Source of the DNA: Candidatus Omnitrophota bacterium
GTDB lineage: Bacteria > Omnitrophota > Gorgyraeia > Gygaellales > JAMWCP01
Direction: 5' to 3'
Length of the DNA: 32,650 nucleotides
Assembly (NCBI GenBank): GCA_023819665.1
Contig: JAMWCP010000006.1
Location: forward strand, 1 to 32,650
A program made the translations under genes and the position numbers. Below the pieces are notes generated by a model. The model saw only the letters and a program-made list of their open reading frames with translations. It was not told the DNA's origin and searched no databases. Positions 13,991 to 22,047 of this stretch are shown here, one piece after another; positions within the stretch are counted from its first letter, which is position 1; each line of letters starts with the position of its first letter.

Positions 13991-15571
13991 CTATCTCTTT
14001 TCGTGAGGGTCTCTCCCTAATCTCTTTTCCAATTTAGTAATCTCTTCAGGACTAAAATAACCTTCTTTTATAATCCTGGCGGTAATAAAAATAAGTAAAT
14101 CTATCTTTTCTGTTTCAACGGATCGCTGTTGAAAAAACAAACCCAAAAGTGGAATATCTTTAAGTATAGGAATTCCTTTTATAGTTTTACTTTTTTTATC
14201 CGTAAGCAACCCTCCAATTACTACTGTCTCACCATCTTTTATTAAAATCTGAGTATCCGCTTCTCGAGTAAGGATTATAGGATATTCTGCCATCGTCACT
14301 CCCGTTGAAGAGGTTGCTTTCACCGTAGTAGAGAAACTACTTACCCCCGGATGAATAATTAAATTTATATTATCATTACCTACAATCTGAGGTACGACAT
14401 TTAGTTGGATTCCAATATCTTGATATCTATCTAAAGTAGTACCTGTAACTGCACCGGTTTCTGTGCTAATAGATGTTTTTAAAAGTGGATATTTAGTGCC
14501 AATAAGAATAGAAGCCTCTTGATTATTAAGAGTAAGAATATGAGGAGAAGATAAGGTATTGGCATGACCTTTTTCTTCTAAGGCTTTAAAAACCGCTTCA
14601 AATTCAGTACCGGTGAGCTTCTGAAAGATAAGTTCACCTACTTTGGATCCCGGAATAAACTGTGTACCTAAGACTTTGCTCTCTTTAGTACTTAAAGGAA
14701 TGGTAGGTAAAGTAACTACCTCGTTATAGTTGCCTGAAGTTATCTCTCCTGTAGTTGCGTTGATTGCTTTCCAATACTCTGTTACCAATTCTCGATGAGT
14801 AGATAATGAAGTAGGACCTCCTGATCCTGTCCCCCAATTAAAACCGAGCTCCATTAATTTATCATGACTGACTTCGATAAGCTTTGCTTCAATAAGGATC
14901 TGTTGAGGTTGAATGTCTATTTTACCCAGAAGTTCTTTTATCTTTTCGATTACATAAGGCAAATCAGAGACGATCAGTGTTTTGGAACGAGAAATTCTGC
15001 CCTTTTCGATTCTTTCCCTTTTAGTAGGTTCGTATGCACCAAATTCCCAACCCGCCTGTCCGGTTATCTCCAGAACTGTAATTTTTCCGCGGGGAGAAAG
15101 CTGGGGTTCTAATGCCTTTTTGGCATCCTGGGCATCAATGTATTTAAGATGAAATACTTCAGTTATAGTAGGTTGTATCTGATTAAGTTCAAATTCTTGC
15201 TTTTTTAAAGCAGTAAGCTTCTCGATGGGGGCAACGGTAATTATATTACCAACCCTTTCATAAGCATAACCGTATGTTTTTAGAATCACCTCCAATGCCT
15301 TTTGCCAAGGAACATTTTCCAATCTTATAGAAACATTTCCCATCACCTCAGGAGTAGTTACAATATTTACTCCTGCCTTTAAAGAGATAATTTTTAAGAC
15401 ATTACGGATATCTGCTTCTTTAAAATCCAAAGTGATATTTTCTGATTTTTCTAAACTTTCTACAGTTGCCGTTTGGATAACAACCTCTTCCGTAGGCGCT
15501 TCGGCATAGATAAATCCATAAATTATAGATAACCCCACTATTAAAAATATCCCTGTTTTTTTAAAAATCAT
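13991..15571 (-). CDS. pilQ: Type IV pilus secretin PilQ
   Basis: Outer-membrane secretin through which the pilus emerges. The 526-residue protein has a signal peptide (about residues 1-23), an STN-like domain with ITLDFKEADIRNVLKIISLK (about 47-66) and ENVPWQKALEVILKTYGYAY, a secretin_N domain around VFHLKYIDAQDAKKALEPQL, and the C-terminal secretin domain with VIGGLLTDKKSKTIKGIPIL and LFFQQRSVETEKIDLLIFIT. The ATG follows GGGGGAGGGAA and overlaps the end of pilP by 11 bases. It lacks the multiple AMIN domains of longer PilQ proteins, so it is a compact form. It completes a pilMNOPQ cluster. Confidence 0.92.
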   Translation of the reverse strand: MIFKKTGIFLIVGLSIIYGFIYAEAPTEEVVIQTATVESLEKSENITLDFKEADIRNVLKIISLKAGVNIVTTPEVMGNVSIRLENVPWQKALEVILKTYGYAYERVGNIITVAPIEKLTALKKQEFELNQIQPTITEVFHLKYIDAQDAKKALEPQLSPRGKITVLEITGQAGWEFGAYEPTKRERIEKGRISRSKTLIVSDLPYVIEKIKELLGKIDIQPQQILIEAKLIEVSHDKLMELGFNWGTGSGGPTSLSTHRELVTEYWKAINATTGEITSGNYNEVVTLPTIPLSTKESKVLGTQFIPGSKVGELIFQKLTGTEFEAVFKALEEKGHANTLSSPHILTLNNQEASILIGTKYPLLKTSISTETGAVTGTTLDRYQDIGIQLNVVPQIVGNDNINLIIHPGVSSFSTTVKATSSTGVTMAEYPIILTREADTQILIKDGETVVIGGLLTDKKSKTIKGIPILKDIPLLGLFFQQRSVETEKIDLLIFITARIIKEGYFSPEEITKLEKRLGRDPHEKR

Positions 15572-15920
15572 TTCCCTCCCCCTTTTCTAATTTCAATATA
15601 TATTCCTTCCCCTCTTTTAAAAGTATTACCCTATCCCGTTCTATTTTATATACCTGATGCTCTCCTATCCAGTCTCCAATTCTGACGATTTCTGAATTTA
15701 CTATTGCCGCCGCTCTTCCATAATGGTCATAAAGAATACCTTCCAGTTCTAATTGATTTTCCTTATTATCTTTGAAATTTATCAATCTTCCATCTTCGGT
15801 AACTAAACTGATAAATGGATCGCGTGATAACTGTTCACCCCATATAAAGGTTAAGAAGAAAAAAAGTATAATTATAAATATAAGAATATTACTTATATTA
15901 AATATCCTATTTTTTAACAT
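15561..15920 (-). CDS. pilP: PilP-like pilus assembly lipoprotein/periplasmic protein
   Basis: A 119-residue protein with an N-terminal hydrophobic segment (about residues 9-28) followed by RDPFISL and a small beta-rich domain containing LELEGILYDHYGRAAAIVNS and GDWIGEHQVYKIERDRVILL. This is the PilP/GspC HR-domain pattern: DPF, then LxGI and a repeat VYKI. It would link the inner-membrane PilNO complex to the secretin PilQ. No lipobox cysteine is present, so it is anchored by its membrane segment or by cleavage rather than as a lipoprotein. It overlaps both neighbours, with pilO by 14 bases and pilQ by 11. Confidence 0.82.
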   Translation of the reverse strand: MLKNRIFNISNILIFIIILFFFLTFIWGEQLSRDPFISLVTEDGRLINFKDNKENQLELEGILYDHYGRAAAIVNSEIVRIGDWIGEHQVYKIERDRVILLKEGKEYILKLEKGEGNDF

Positions 15921-16467
15921 ATATCCTTAAAGTTAAATTAATATTATGTTTAAAGATATTATTAGGATTCTGCAATATATCTAACTCCTCTACCGTTATA
16001 ATCACTAAAGACTTTTCCAGTTTATCAATGAATTTTAATAAAGAATAGTAATCAGAATTAAGAGTTAAATAAAAAAGATAAGAATTTACGGTAGATGAAG
16101 AAGCAGCGGATTTTGTTTCTTTCTGTGGCATTATCTGAGAAATCTCTACGTTATTTTGCCTAGCTAAATTAGAAATCTCTTCTACTAAAGAGGATAATTC
16201 ATCTTCACCAATGATCCTAAATACCTGCTGAGAAGAATTTTTTAATGCCCTTTGTATCGATAAGAAGTCATCATTAAACGATTTAATTTTTGTCTTTAAT
16301 TTTTTTATCTCAAGTTCAATATTTCTATTTCTTTTTATCTGTGCACCTAAAATGAAATAAAAATCAAAAATTAGAAAGATTACTATTGTTAAACCTACGG
16401 TTGTAACCTTCTTTTTATCCCAATTTATAACAGGCAATTCTTTTATCTTAGAAAGATTAAAGTTCAT
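15907..16467 (-). CDS. pilO: PilO-like inner-membrane pilus assembly protein
   Basis: A 186-residue bitopic protein: short cytoplasmic head, one membrane helix (about residues 22-41), a coiled-coil (about 45-75, RNRNIELEIKKLKTKIKSFN) and a C-terminal ferredoxin-like domain with LVEEISNLARQNNVEISQI and YYSLLKFIDKLEKSLVIITV, the PilO signature. It would pair with PilN to form the alignment complex. Its ATG overlaps the pilN stop (ATGA). Identification rests on topology and gene order as much as on sequence. Confidence 0.82.
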   Translation of the reverse strand: MNFNLSKIKELPVINWDKKKVTTVGLTIVIFLIFDFYFILGAQIKRNRNIELEIKKLKTKIKSFNDDFLSIQRALKNSSQQVFRIIGEDELSSLVEEISNLARQNNVEISQIMPQKETKSAASSSTVNSYLFYLTLNSDYYSLLKFIDKLEKSLVIITVEELDILQNPNNIFKHNINLTLRIYVKK

Positions 16468-17021
16468 TTTAATTTTGCCTCTATAATAAAATCTAATATT
16501 TCATTATTTGATAGTCTTCTCGTCTTAAGTGGCCCTATTTCAAAGCTTAGAAGATCTTTAAAAAAATCGTTATCCCCTTTTAATCTATCGCAAAAAGTTC
16601 TAAATACGCTCATATGTTGTCCTTCCTGCGCAACTATCGAACCTTCTAATAATAACCCTTTTGATTTTATCTTTAAATGCTTATACCATATACCATCTAC
16701 TATATTTTTACTTAAAGCTTTCAATTTTGGATAGATAACTACTCTCTGTTGATAAATTCTCTCTACTAATTTAAATTCGTCCTTCATCTTTTCATTCTCC
16801 TTCTTCCAGGCTTCCAATTGTTCTAATTCATTTTTACTCATTTGCCATTTTCTATTAAGCATACTGTATTGAAAATTTTTAAACAAAATCATAATAAAAA
16901 GAATAATATGAATACTCAGGATAAATCCTAAAATAAAATAGAGAAATAAATGAAATCTTACAAGAATAAATAGTTTTCTCTTTGGTCTTAAATCCGAAGG
17001 TAATAAATTGATATTAATCAT
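16464..17021 (-). CDS. pilN: PilN-like inner-membrane pilus assembly protein
   Basis: A 185-residue protein that begins MININLLPSDLRPKRK, the conserved cytoplasmic INLLP motif by which PilN binds the groove of PilM. A membrane helix (about residues 25-48) and a coiled-coil region (about 58-90) follow, and then a periplasmic domain with GIWYKHLKIKSKGLLLEGSI. It starts four bases inside the end of pilM (ATGA) and overlaps pilO in the same way, so pilM, pilN and pilO are translationally coupled. Confidence 0.87.
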   Translation of the reverse strand: MININLLPSDLRPKRKLFILVRFHLFLYFILGFILSIHIILFIMILFKNFQYSMLNRKWQMSKNELEQLEAWKKENEKMKDEFKLVERIYQQRVVIYPKLKALSKNIVDGIWYKHLKIKSKGLLLEGSIVAQEGQHMSVFRTFCDRLKGDNDFFKDLLSFEIGPLKTRRLSNNEILDFIIEAKLK

Positions 17022-18031
17022 CTTAAAGCCAATCCCAAAACCACTGCCATCTGCAATGAATATTTTTTAATCTCTTCTATATTTAAATCATTATAAAATT
17101 CAAATTCTTCTAATGGATCAAACAGCGAAATCTCAATACCTAAATAATGTGAAAGAATATCCGCTATAATCTTTATCAAAAGTTGCCCCCCGCAGAGATA
17201 TAATTTTTCTACACTCGCTATACCTTGGCTTTCGTAATAATCAAAGGATATTCTCAATTCCTGTGCTAATAGAGACAAAACGTTCTCTAAAGAAGGTTTT
17301 ATCTTTTGAAGCTGTTCTTCATCAAGGCCGGCTTGAAGTTTTATCCTTTCAGCAGTTTCCAAATCACACACTAAATCAGTAGAGATTCTCGAAGTAATCT
17401 CACTTCCGGCAATGCGTATATCTCTGCTCAAAACAGGAATGTTTCCTTCCAGTATATTAAGATTGCTAAAGGAATTACCTATATTAAGTATAGCAATGGA
17501 TTTATTTGTGGGTAGATTACTTCGTTTAGATAAATTAAAATTAAAGCAATCCACCAAAGCCAAAGAATCTACTCCCACTAGATTCACTTCATAATTTATA
17601 TCTTTAATTAAATTTATGCGCTGAAGTAAGTATTCTTTTTTTACTGCTACCATAACTACCAGCATCTTATTTTGCTGAAGATCTTTTCTTAAAATACAAC
17701 CATCAAAAAATATATCATCTATTGAAAAAGGCACATATTTAACAATTTCAAATTTTAAGGCGTTTTTAAACTCTTCCTCTTCTAACAGAGGTAAATTCAC
17801 ATATCTACATACAATATTCTGGCCACTTAGAGAAATATTAAGAGATATATTCTGTGCTTTTATTCTATTAAGAATATCCTTTGTTAACGAGGAAATAGCA
17901 TTGGAAGAATGGATCTTTGCTATTGCAAAATCTTTAATTAAATGGTGATTATTGGAATGTTCTATCTTTACTGCTTTAATATAAGCTGAACCTAAATCAA
18001 GCCCTATCTTTAAGTTTGATTTTTTAAACAT
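17018..18031 (-). CDS. pilM: PilM, actin-like cytoplasmic pilus assembly ATPase
   Basis: A 337-residue actin-fold protein. KIGLDLGSAYIKAVKIE at residues 8-24 is the phosphate-1 motif; AILNIGNSFSNLNILEGN near 180 and LYLCGGQLLIKIIADIL near 285 are the other nucleotide-pocket strands. It recruits PilN in the cytoplasm and is the first gene of the pilMNOPQ cluster. It has its own promoter just downstream of the pilin terminator. The predicted -10 ends only seven bases before the ATG, so the transcript may start at or next to the initiation codon; no Shine-Dalgarno can be present in such an mRNA. Confidence 0.92.
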   Translation of the reverse strand: MFKKSNLKIGLDLGSAYIKAVKIEHSNNHHLIKDFAIAKIHSSNAISSLTKDILNRIKAQNISLNISLSGQNIVCRYVNLPLLEEEEFKNALKFEIVKYVPFSIDDIFFDGCILRKDLQQNKMLVVMVAVKKEYLLQRINLIKDINYEVNLVGVDSLALVDCFNFNLSKRSNLPTNKSIAILNIGNSFSNLNILEGNIPVLSRDIRIAGSEITSRISTDLVCDLETAERIKLQAGLDEEQLQKIKPSLENVLSLLAQELRISFDYYESQGIASVEKLYLCGGQLLIKIIADILSHYLGIEISLFDPLEEFEFYNDLNIEEIKKYSLQMAVVLGLALR

Positions 18032-18038
18032 CTTTTTT

Positions 18039-18067
18039 ATTCTAAATTAATAAATAAATTAAGTCAA
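18039..18067 (-). promoter_or_regulatory. Promoter of pilMNOPQ, possibly giving a leaderless mRNA
   Basis: TTGACT (18062-18067) and TAGAAT (18039-18044) are 17 bases apart on the minus strand, ten of twelve consensus positions. Only seven bases (18032-18038) separate the -10 from the pilM ATG, so RNA should begin at or within a base or two of the ATG. The -35 lies directly after the pilin terminator's T-run. Confidence 0.75.
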
Positions 18068-18068
18068 T

Positions 18069-18104
18069 AAAAAAATACCCTGCCTCCAACGAGGCAGGGT
18101 ATTT
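18069..18104 (-). terminator. Intrinsic terminator of the pilin gene
   Basis: Minus-strand AAATACCCTGCCTC (18091-18104) pairs perfectly with GAGGCAGGGTATTT (18073-18086) around the loop GTTG, and seven T follow (18069-18075 overlapping the stem end). This is a very strong Rho-independent terminator, 19 bases after the pilin stop. It isolates the abundant pilin transcript from the pilM operon. Confidence 0.95.
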
Positions 18105-18123
18105 AGTGATAACCTTAAATACA

Positions 18124-18534
18124 TCAACCACCGCTTTCCTCAGTCAATACTCCGCCTGTAGTTATCTGGTAGGTCTTTGCTCCTGCATTAGCAATTGTGC
18201 CCTGGGGGGTAGCAGTGCAATTATACCCTGTAGCATTAGCGGTACAGCTATAGGCATATCCCTGACAGGGGGAAGTGGTTGTGCAGTTAGTTACATAATC
18301 GTTATTAAGATATCTGTCGGTTACCAACTGACCTACCGTGACATTGTATGTTCCACCTGAACGAGTAGCATAACTTTCATAAGCAGTAGAGATGGCCCTT
18401 AGAGTTGCCTGTGCTGCTGCTTCTGCTGCGTTTCTTCTTGCGCCTAGAAGGTTAGGTATGGCAATAGCAGCTAATAATGCAATGATAGCAACTACAATCA
18501 TAATCTCCACTAATGTAAAACCCTTCTTCATCAT
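18124..18534 (-). CDS. Type IV major pilin-like prepilin
   Basis: A 136-residue type IVa-like prepilin. After the short basic leader MMKKG the peptidase site is G/FTLVEIMIVVAIIALLAAIA, with the conserved Glu5 of the mature protein and a 25-residue hydrophobic helix ending AIPNLL. The globular part is small, rich in Thr, Ala and Gly, and has four cysteines (NCTTTSPC and SCTANATGYNC) able to form a disulfide-bonded loop. A strong AAGGAGGGAGGAA site, its own extended -10 promoter and a strong terminator make a single-gene unit fit for high expression, as expected of a major pilin rather than a minor one. It could also be a pseudopilin, but PilMNOPQ next door favours a pilus. Confidence 0.92.
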   Translation of the reverse strand: MMKKGFTLVEIMIVVAIIALLAAIAIPNLLGARRNAAEAAAQATLRAISTAYESYATRSGGTYNVTVGQLVTDRYLNNDYVTNCTTTSPCQGYAYSCTANATGYNCTATPQGTIANAGAKTYQITTGGVLTEESGG

Positions 18535-18565
18535 CTTTTATTCCTCCCTCCTTTCCGGGTAAGAT

Positions 18566-18616
18566 TTGACTTTGTGTATCTTAATCCTTAATAAAGCCAC
18601 TTTTACACAAAATCAA
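18566..18616 (-). promoter_or_regulatory. Long stem-loop in the pilin 5' leader
   Basis: In the pilin leader TTGATTTTGTGTA (18604-18616) can pair with TACACAAAGTCAA (18566-18578) as a 13-pair stem with one G-U pair, closing a 25-base loop. The ribosome binding site lies about 15 bases downstream and remains free. There is no T-run, so it is not a terminator. A role in mRNA stability or control is possible. Confidence 0.55.
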
Positions 18617-18628
18617 CCCTCTCTTTAA

Positions 18629-18657
18629 AATATATCACATCTTCTCTTCTGTTTCAA
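18629..18657 (-). promoter_or_regulatory. Extended -10 promoter of the pilin gene
   Basis: TTGAAA (18652-18657) and TATATT (18629-18634) are 17 bases apart, and TGA directly before the -10 matches the extended TGN element. The leader is about 85-90 bases. I see no sigma54 GG-N10-GC element, unlike pilin promoters of many proteobacteria. Confidence 0.75.
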
Positions 18658-18672
18658 TAGTTTTTATATTGA

Positions 18673-19686
18673 CTATCCACGCATTTCCTTATAAATACAT
18701 AACTGATTCTTTCCTTTTGCTTTAGCTATATATAAAGCGAGATCGGCCTTCTCTATGATCTCCATATAACTTTTACCATCATGGGGAAATTGAGAAATAC
18801 CTATACTTAAGGTGACTTTCAATTTTTCATCATATGCTTTTATCTCCTTTATCTCCATGTTCTTACGTATACGTTCAGCAGCAAAACACGCCCCTTCTAT
18901 ATCTGTCTGTGGCAAAAGTACACAGAATTCTTCACCTCCATAGCGACCCACTAAATCTATATGTCGGCTATTATCTTTGATTGTAGAAGCAACCTCTTTA
19001 AGAATATAATCTCCTACTAGATGTCCAAATTGATCATTATAACTTTTAAAATTATCCACATCGATCATTAAAAAAGAAAATTTTAACTTTAACTTTTTAG
19101 TACGCTCCCATTCTTCTTTCAAGCGCTCCAAAAAATAACGTCGATTAAAAAGCCCCGTTAATGAATCTATAATGGAAAGTTCCTGCACTCTCTGATAAAA
19201 TTCTGCCCTCTTAATGGCAAGCAGAAACTGTTGGGCTAAAATGTAAAATTTTTCTCTATCCGCTGCTGAGGAAACGCCTTTAAGTACTAAAAAACCATAT
19301 ACCTCTGAATCAATTATTAACTTAATAACTTCATCATCTGCCTGCGGTATCATATCTAAAGAGGAGCTTCTTATAAATAAGCAATCTTTAAAAACAATAA
19401 AGTTAGAAAGGAGTTCTTTAAAAGATAGAAAAATTTTATCCTCTTCTAAAAATTTATATATCTGTCTTGTCATTTCATAAAGGTGTATATGTGTTTGAAG
19501 TTTCTTGTTTTCCTCTTCTATATTTTTATTAATCAGAGAATGGTCTTTTTCTAAATTTTCTATATCACTCTTTAGTTTTTGATATTTTTTTAATAACTTT
19601 TCTTCTAATTTCCTCTTGAGGATATTTTTAAATAGAAAATAAAAGATAATATTAAAAACAAAAGATACAATAATTATACATAACAT
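18673..19686 (-). CDS. Membrane-anchored GGDEF diguanylate cyclase with I-site
   Basis: A 337-residue protein predicted to make cyclic di-GMP. It has one N-terminal membrane helix (about residues 1-22), a long coiled-coil (about 26-75), a GAF-like region (about 75-165) and a C-terminal GGDEF domain opening with SLTGLFNRRYFLERL and DVDNFKSYNDQFGH. The active-site motif is GGEEF in GRYGGEEFCVLLP, a functional variant. RHID five residues earlier is an intact RxxD inhibitory site, so product inhibition is expected. It overlaps the preceding GGDEF gene by 13 bases and lies just upstream of the pilin gene, suggesting a link between c-di-GMP and pili, which is inference. Confidence 0.9.
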   Translation of the reverse strand: MLCIIIVSFVFNIIFYFLFKNILKRKLEEKLLKKYQKLKSDIENLEKDHSLINKNIEEENKKLQTHIHLYEMTRQIYKFLEEDKIFLSFKELLSNFIVFKDCLFIRSSSLDMIPQADDEVIKLIIDSEVYGFLVLKGVSSAADREKFYILAQQFLLAIKRAEFYQRVQELSIIDSLTGLFNRRYFLERLKEEWERTKKLKLKFSFLMIDVDNFKSYNDQFGHLVGDYILKEVASTIKDNSRHIDLVGRYGGEEFCVLLPQTDIEGACFAAERIRKNMEIKEIKAYDEKLKVTLSIGISQFPHDGKSYMEIIEKADLALYIAKAKGKNQLCIYKEMRG

Positions 19687-20894
19687 ACTCTATCTCTGCC
19701 TTTCTGTTTTGCTTGATATAGGCGGTAATCTGCTTTAAAAATAAGTTCATCCTCTAAAATCGCATCCTCCGGAGCACAGGCAAGTCCAATAGAGACAGTA
19801 ACAGAAGTCTTATATCGACGCAGAAAAATAATCTTTTGACGCACGCTCTCCACTATATTTTGGGCTATAAACAGAGCATTTTTTTTATCGGTATGTGGTA
19901 AAAGTATACAAAACTCCTCTCCTCCAAATCTGAAAACCATCCCCCTGTCTTTTACGATCTTATTTAAAAGTTGTCCTATCTCTTTTAATACTAAATCGCC
20001 GGCGATGTGTCCAAATTTATCATTGTATAATTTGAAATGGTCTATATCTACCATCAATATAGATAGATATTTTGATTCTTTTATATTTCTTAAAAATTCA
20101 TCCGTCAGGCGCTCTATAAGATAGTTCTTCGTAAAACAACCGGTAAGACTATCCTTAATAGCAAGCTCTTTGGCTTCTTCAAGTAACTTTGTATTCTCTA
20201 TAGCAACCGCAGCAAAATCAGCAATAACACCCAAAAGCCTTAGATCTTCCTGATTATAAACATTAGTTAAAGGATTATCTATTCTAATTATACCCAATAA
20301 TTTATCTTGGCTTAAAAGGGGACTACTGATTAAAGAGCCAATGGCTCTTTGAGACGATTTCTCTATGGCTCCGAAATCAAATCGAAAATCACTTCTGGCA
20401 TCCTCCACTAAAAGCGAGTTAGTATGTCTTATTACCCAGAGATCAAATATATCTCCCTCTTTAGCCTTCACTAATGTCCTTTCATCCTCTCTTCGCGTAG
20501 CAAAAAGGTACAATTTCTGCTTTAATGTATCTACTAAATAAAGAAGACAGTTACCTCTTTGGTGAGCGATTAAATTAAATATAAAATCTAAAAGATCATC
20601 TACTACACTATACCGATCTAAATGGCGGTTTAGATTCTCTATTATATACTTTAGGCTTTTATAATTCTCTATTCTCTGTTTTATATTCAAAAGCAAAGAA
20701 GTCATCTTATCAATTTTTATTACAAGAAGATTCATATCTTCATGCAACCTCTGCATGTCTAATGTTAAAGATACTTTCTTTTTAAAATAATTTTTTAATA
20801 GATAAAAAATAATGGGGAAGGTGGGCAAAAAAATAATAACTACTAAGAAAAATATACTCGTTATATTAGATTTAATCAGACACGGAAACGGCAC
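19674..20894 (-). CDS. GAF-GGDEF diguanylate cyclase, membrane anchored, no I-site
   Basis: A 406-residue GGDEF protein. An N-terminal hydrophobic helix (about residues 11-35) is followed by a coiled-coil stretch, a GAF domain (about 75-230) with LISSPLLSQDKLLGIIRIDN and LLGVIADFAAVAIENTKLL, and the cyclase domain opening with SLTGCFTKNYLIERL and DIDHFKLYNDKFGH. The active site is GGEEF (FRFGGEEFCILLP). The position of the inhibitory RxxD reads KDRG, so product inhibition is probably lost, unlike in the neighbouring cyclase. The frame opens with GTG at 20894 and no clear Shine-Dalgarno, so the start is uncertain by some residues, but it must precede the membrane helix. Confidence 0.87.
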   Translation of the reverse strand: MPFPCLIKSNITSIFFLVVIIFLPTFPIIFYLLKNYFKKKVSLTLDMQRLHEDMNLLVIKIDKMTSLLLNIKQRIENYKSLKYIIENLNRHLDRYSVVDDLLDFIFNLIAHQRGNCLLYLVDTLKQKLYLFATRREDERTLVKAKEGDIFDLWVIRHTNSLLVEDARSDFRFDFGAIEKSSQRAIGSLISSPLLSQDKLLGIIRIDNPLTNVYNQEDLRLLGVIADFAAVAIENTKLLEEAKELAIKDSLTGCFTKNYLIERLTDEFLRNIKESKYLSILMVDIDHFKLYNDKFGHIAGDLVLKEIGQLLNKIVKDRGMVFRFGGEEFCILLPHTDKKNALFIAQNIVESVRQKIIFLRRYKTSVTVSIGLACAPEDAILEDELIFKADYRLYQAKQKGRDRVCYV

Positions 20895-20922
20895 TATATT
20901 TAAATAAAATCAAGAGAAGAAC

Positions 20923-22026
20923 TTATATGATTGTCTCTTCGGTATCTTTATCAAAAAAATGCACCTTACTCATATCAAAAACAAGTTCTATCTCTTGATT
21001 CACTCTTGGTCTATCATAATTACCTACACGAGCAACAAATGTATGTAACCCTGTATTTAAATATAAATACACTTCCGAACCCATAGGTTCGACTATATCA
21101 CAGGTTGCTTTAATAACATTTTCAGGTGGTACTTGGGAAATAAATAATTTATCATATATATTCTCAGGTCTTATACCAAAAATCACTTCTTTATCAATAT
21201 AACTATCCATGCTTTTATACATCTCCTGAACAAGTCTCACCCTGAATCTTCCTTCATCAAAATATAGATAACCATCTTTTTTTATAATAGTTCCTTTCAT
21301 AAAATTCATCGGAGGAGAACCAATAAATCCCGCTACAAACTTATTACAAGGTCTATCGTATAGGGTTAAAGGATCAGCTATCTGTTGAATTATACCATCT
21401 TTCATAATTGCAATACGATCTCCCATAGTCATTGCCTCTACCTGATCATGAGTTACATAGATCATTGTGGATTGTAATCTTATATGCAGTTTATGTATCT
21501 CAGTACGCATCTGAACGCGCATCTTAGCATCAAGATTACTTAATGGTTCATCAAATAAAAATACAAGTGGTCTTCTTACAATTGCTCTTCCCACTGCTAC
21601 ACGTTGCCTTTCACCCCCGGATAGCTGCTTTGGTAGACGGTTAAGTAGATGCTTTATCCCTAAAATTTCCGCTGCCTCTTTCACCCTCTGATCAATCTCG
21701 GATTTTGGATAACGCCTTAATTTAAGACCGAAAGCCATATTTTCATAAACTGTAAAATGGGGATACAAAGCGTAATTCTGAAAAACCATCGCTATATCTC
21801 TATCTTTCGCAGGCACATTGTTCACCTTTCTATCTCCGATATATATTTCCCCCGCAGTAACATCTTCTAGACCTGCAATCATCCTTAAAGTGGTAGATTT
21901 ACCACATCCCGATGGTCCCACCAGAACCATAAACTCTTTGTTCTCCACTCCTAAGTTTATGCTATCTACTGCTTTTATCCCCGAAGGGAATATTTTAGTT
22001 ACGTTTTTTAAACTTACCTGTGCCAT
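20923..22026 (-). CDS. MalK/UgpC-type ABC transporter ATPase (orphan)
   Basis: A 367-residue ATPase of the carbohydrate importer class. Motifs in order: Walker A GPSGCGKST near residue 37, Q-loop FQNYALYPH, signature LSGGERQRVAVGRA, Walker B FLFDEPLSNLDAKMR, switch VTHDQVEAMTMGD, and a C-terminal TOBE/OB extension with VIFGIRPENIYD from about residue 280. This length and extension fit UgpC, MsmK and MalK proteins, which may serve several importers. No permease or binding-protein gene lies nearby, so it may power transporters encoded elsewhere. It follows accD by 21 bases; the ribosome binding site is weak. Confidence 0.9.
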   Translation of the reverse strand: MAQVSLKNVTKIFPSGIKAVDSINLGVENKEFMVLVGPSGCGKSTTLRMIAGLEDVTAGEIYIGDRKVNNVPAKDRDIAMVFQNYALYPHFTVYENMAFGLKLRRYPKSEIDQRVKEAAEILGIKHLLNRLPKQLSGGERQRVAVGRAIVRRPLVFLFDEPLSNLDAKMRVQMRTEIHKLHIRLQSTMIYVTHDQVEAMTMGDRIAIMKDGIIQQIADPLTLYDRPCNKFVAGFIGSPPMNFMKGTIIKKDGYLYFDEGRFRVRLVQEMYKSMDSYIDKEVIFGIRPENIYDKLFISQVPPENVIKATCDIVEPMGSEVYLYLNTGLHTFVARVGNYDRPRVNQEIELVFDMSKVHFFDKDTEETII

Positions 22027-22047
22027 AATTAGAATATTATATATATT

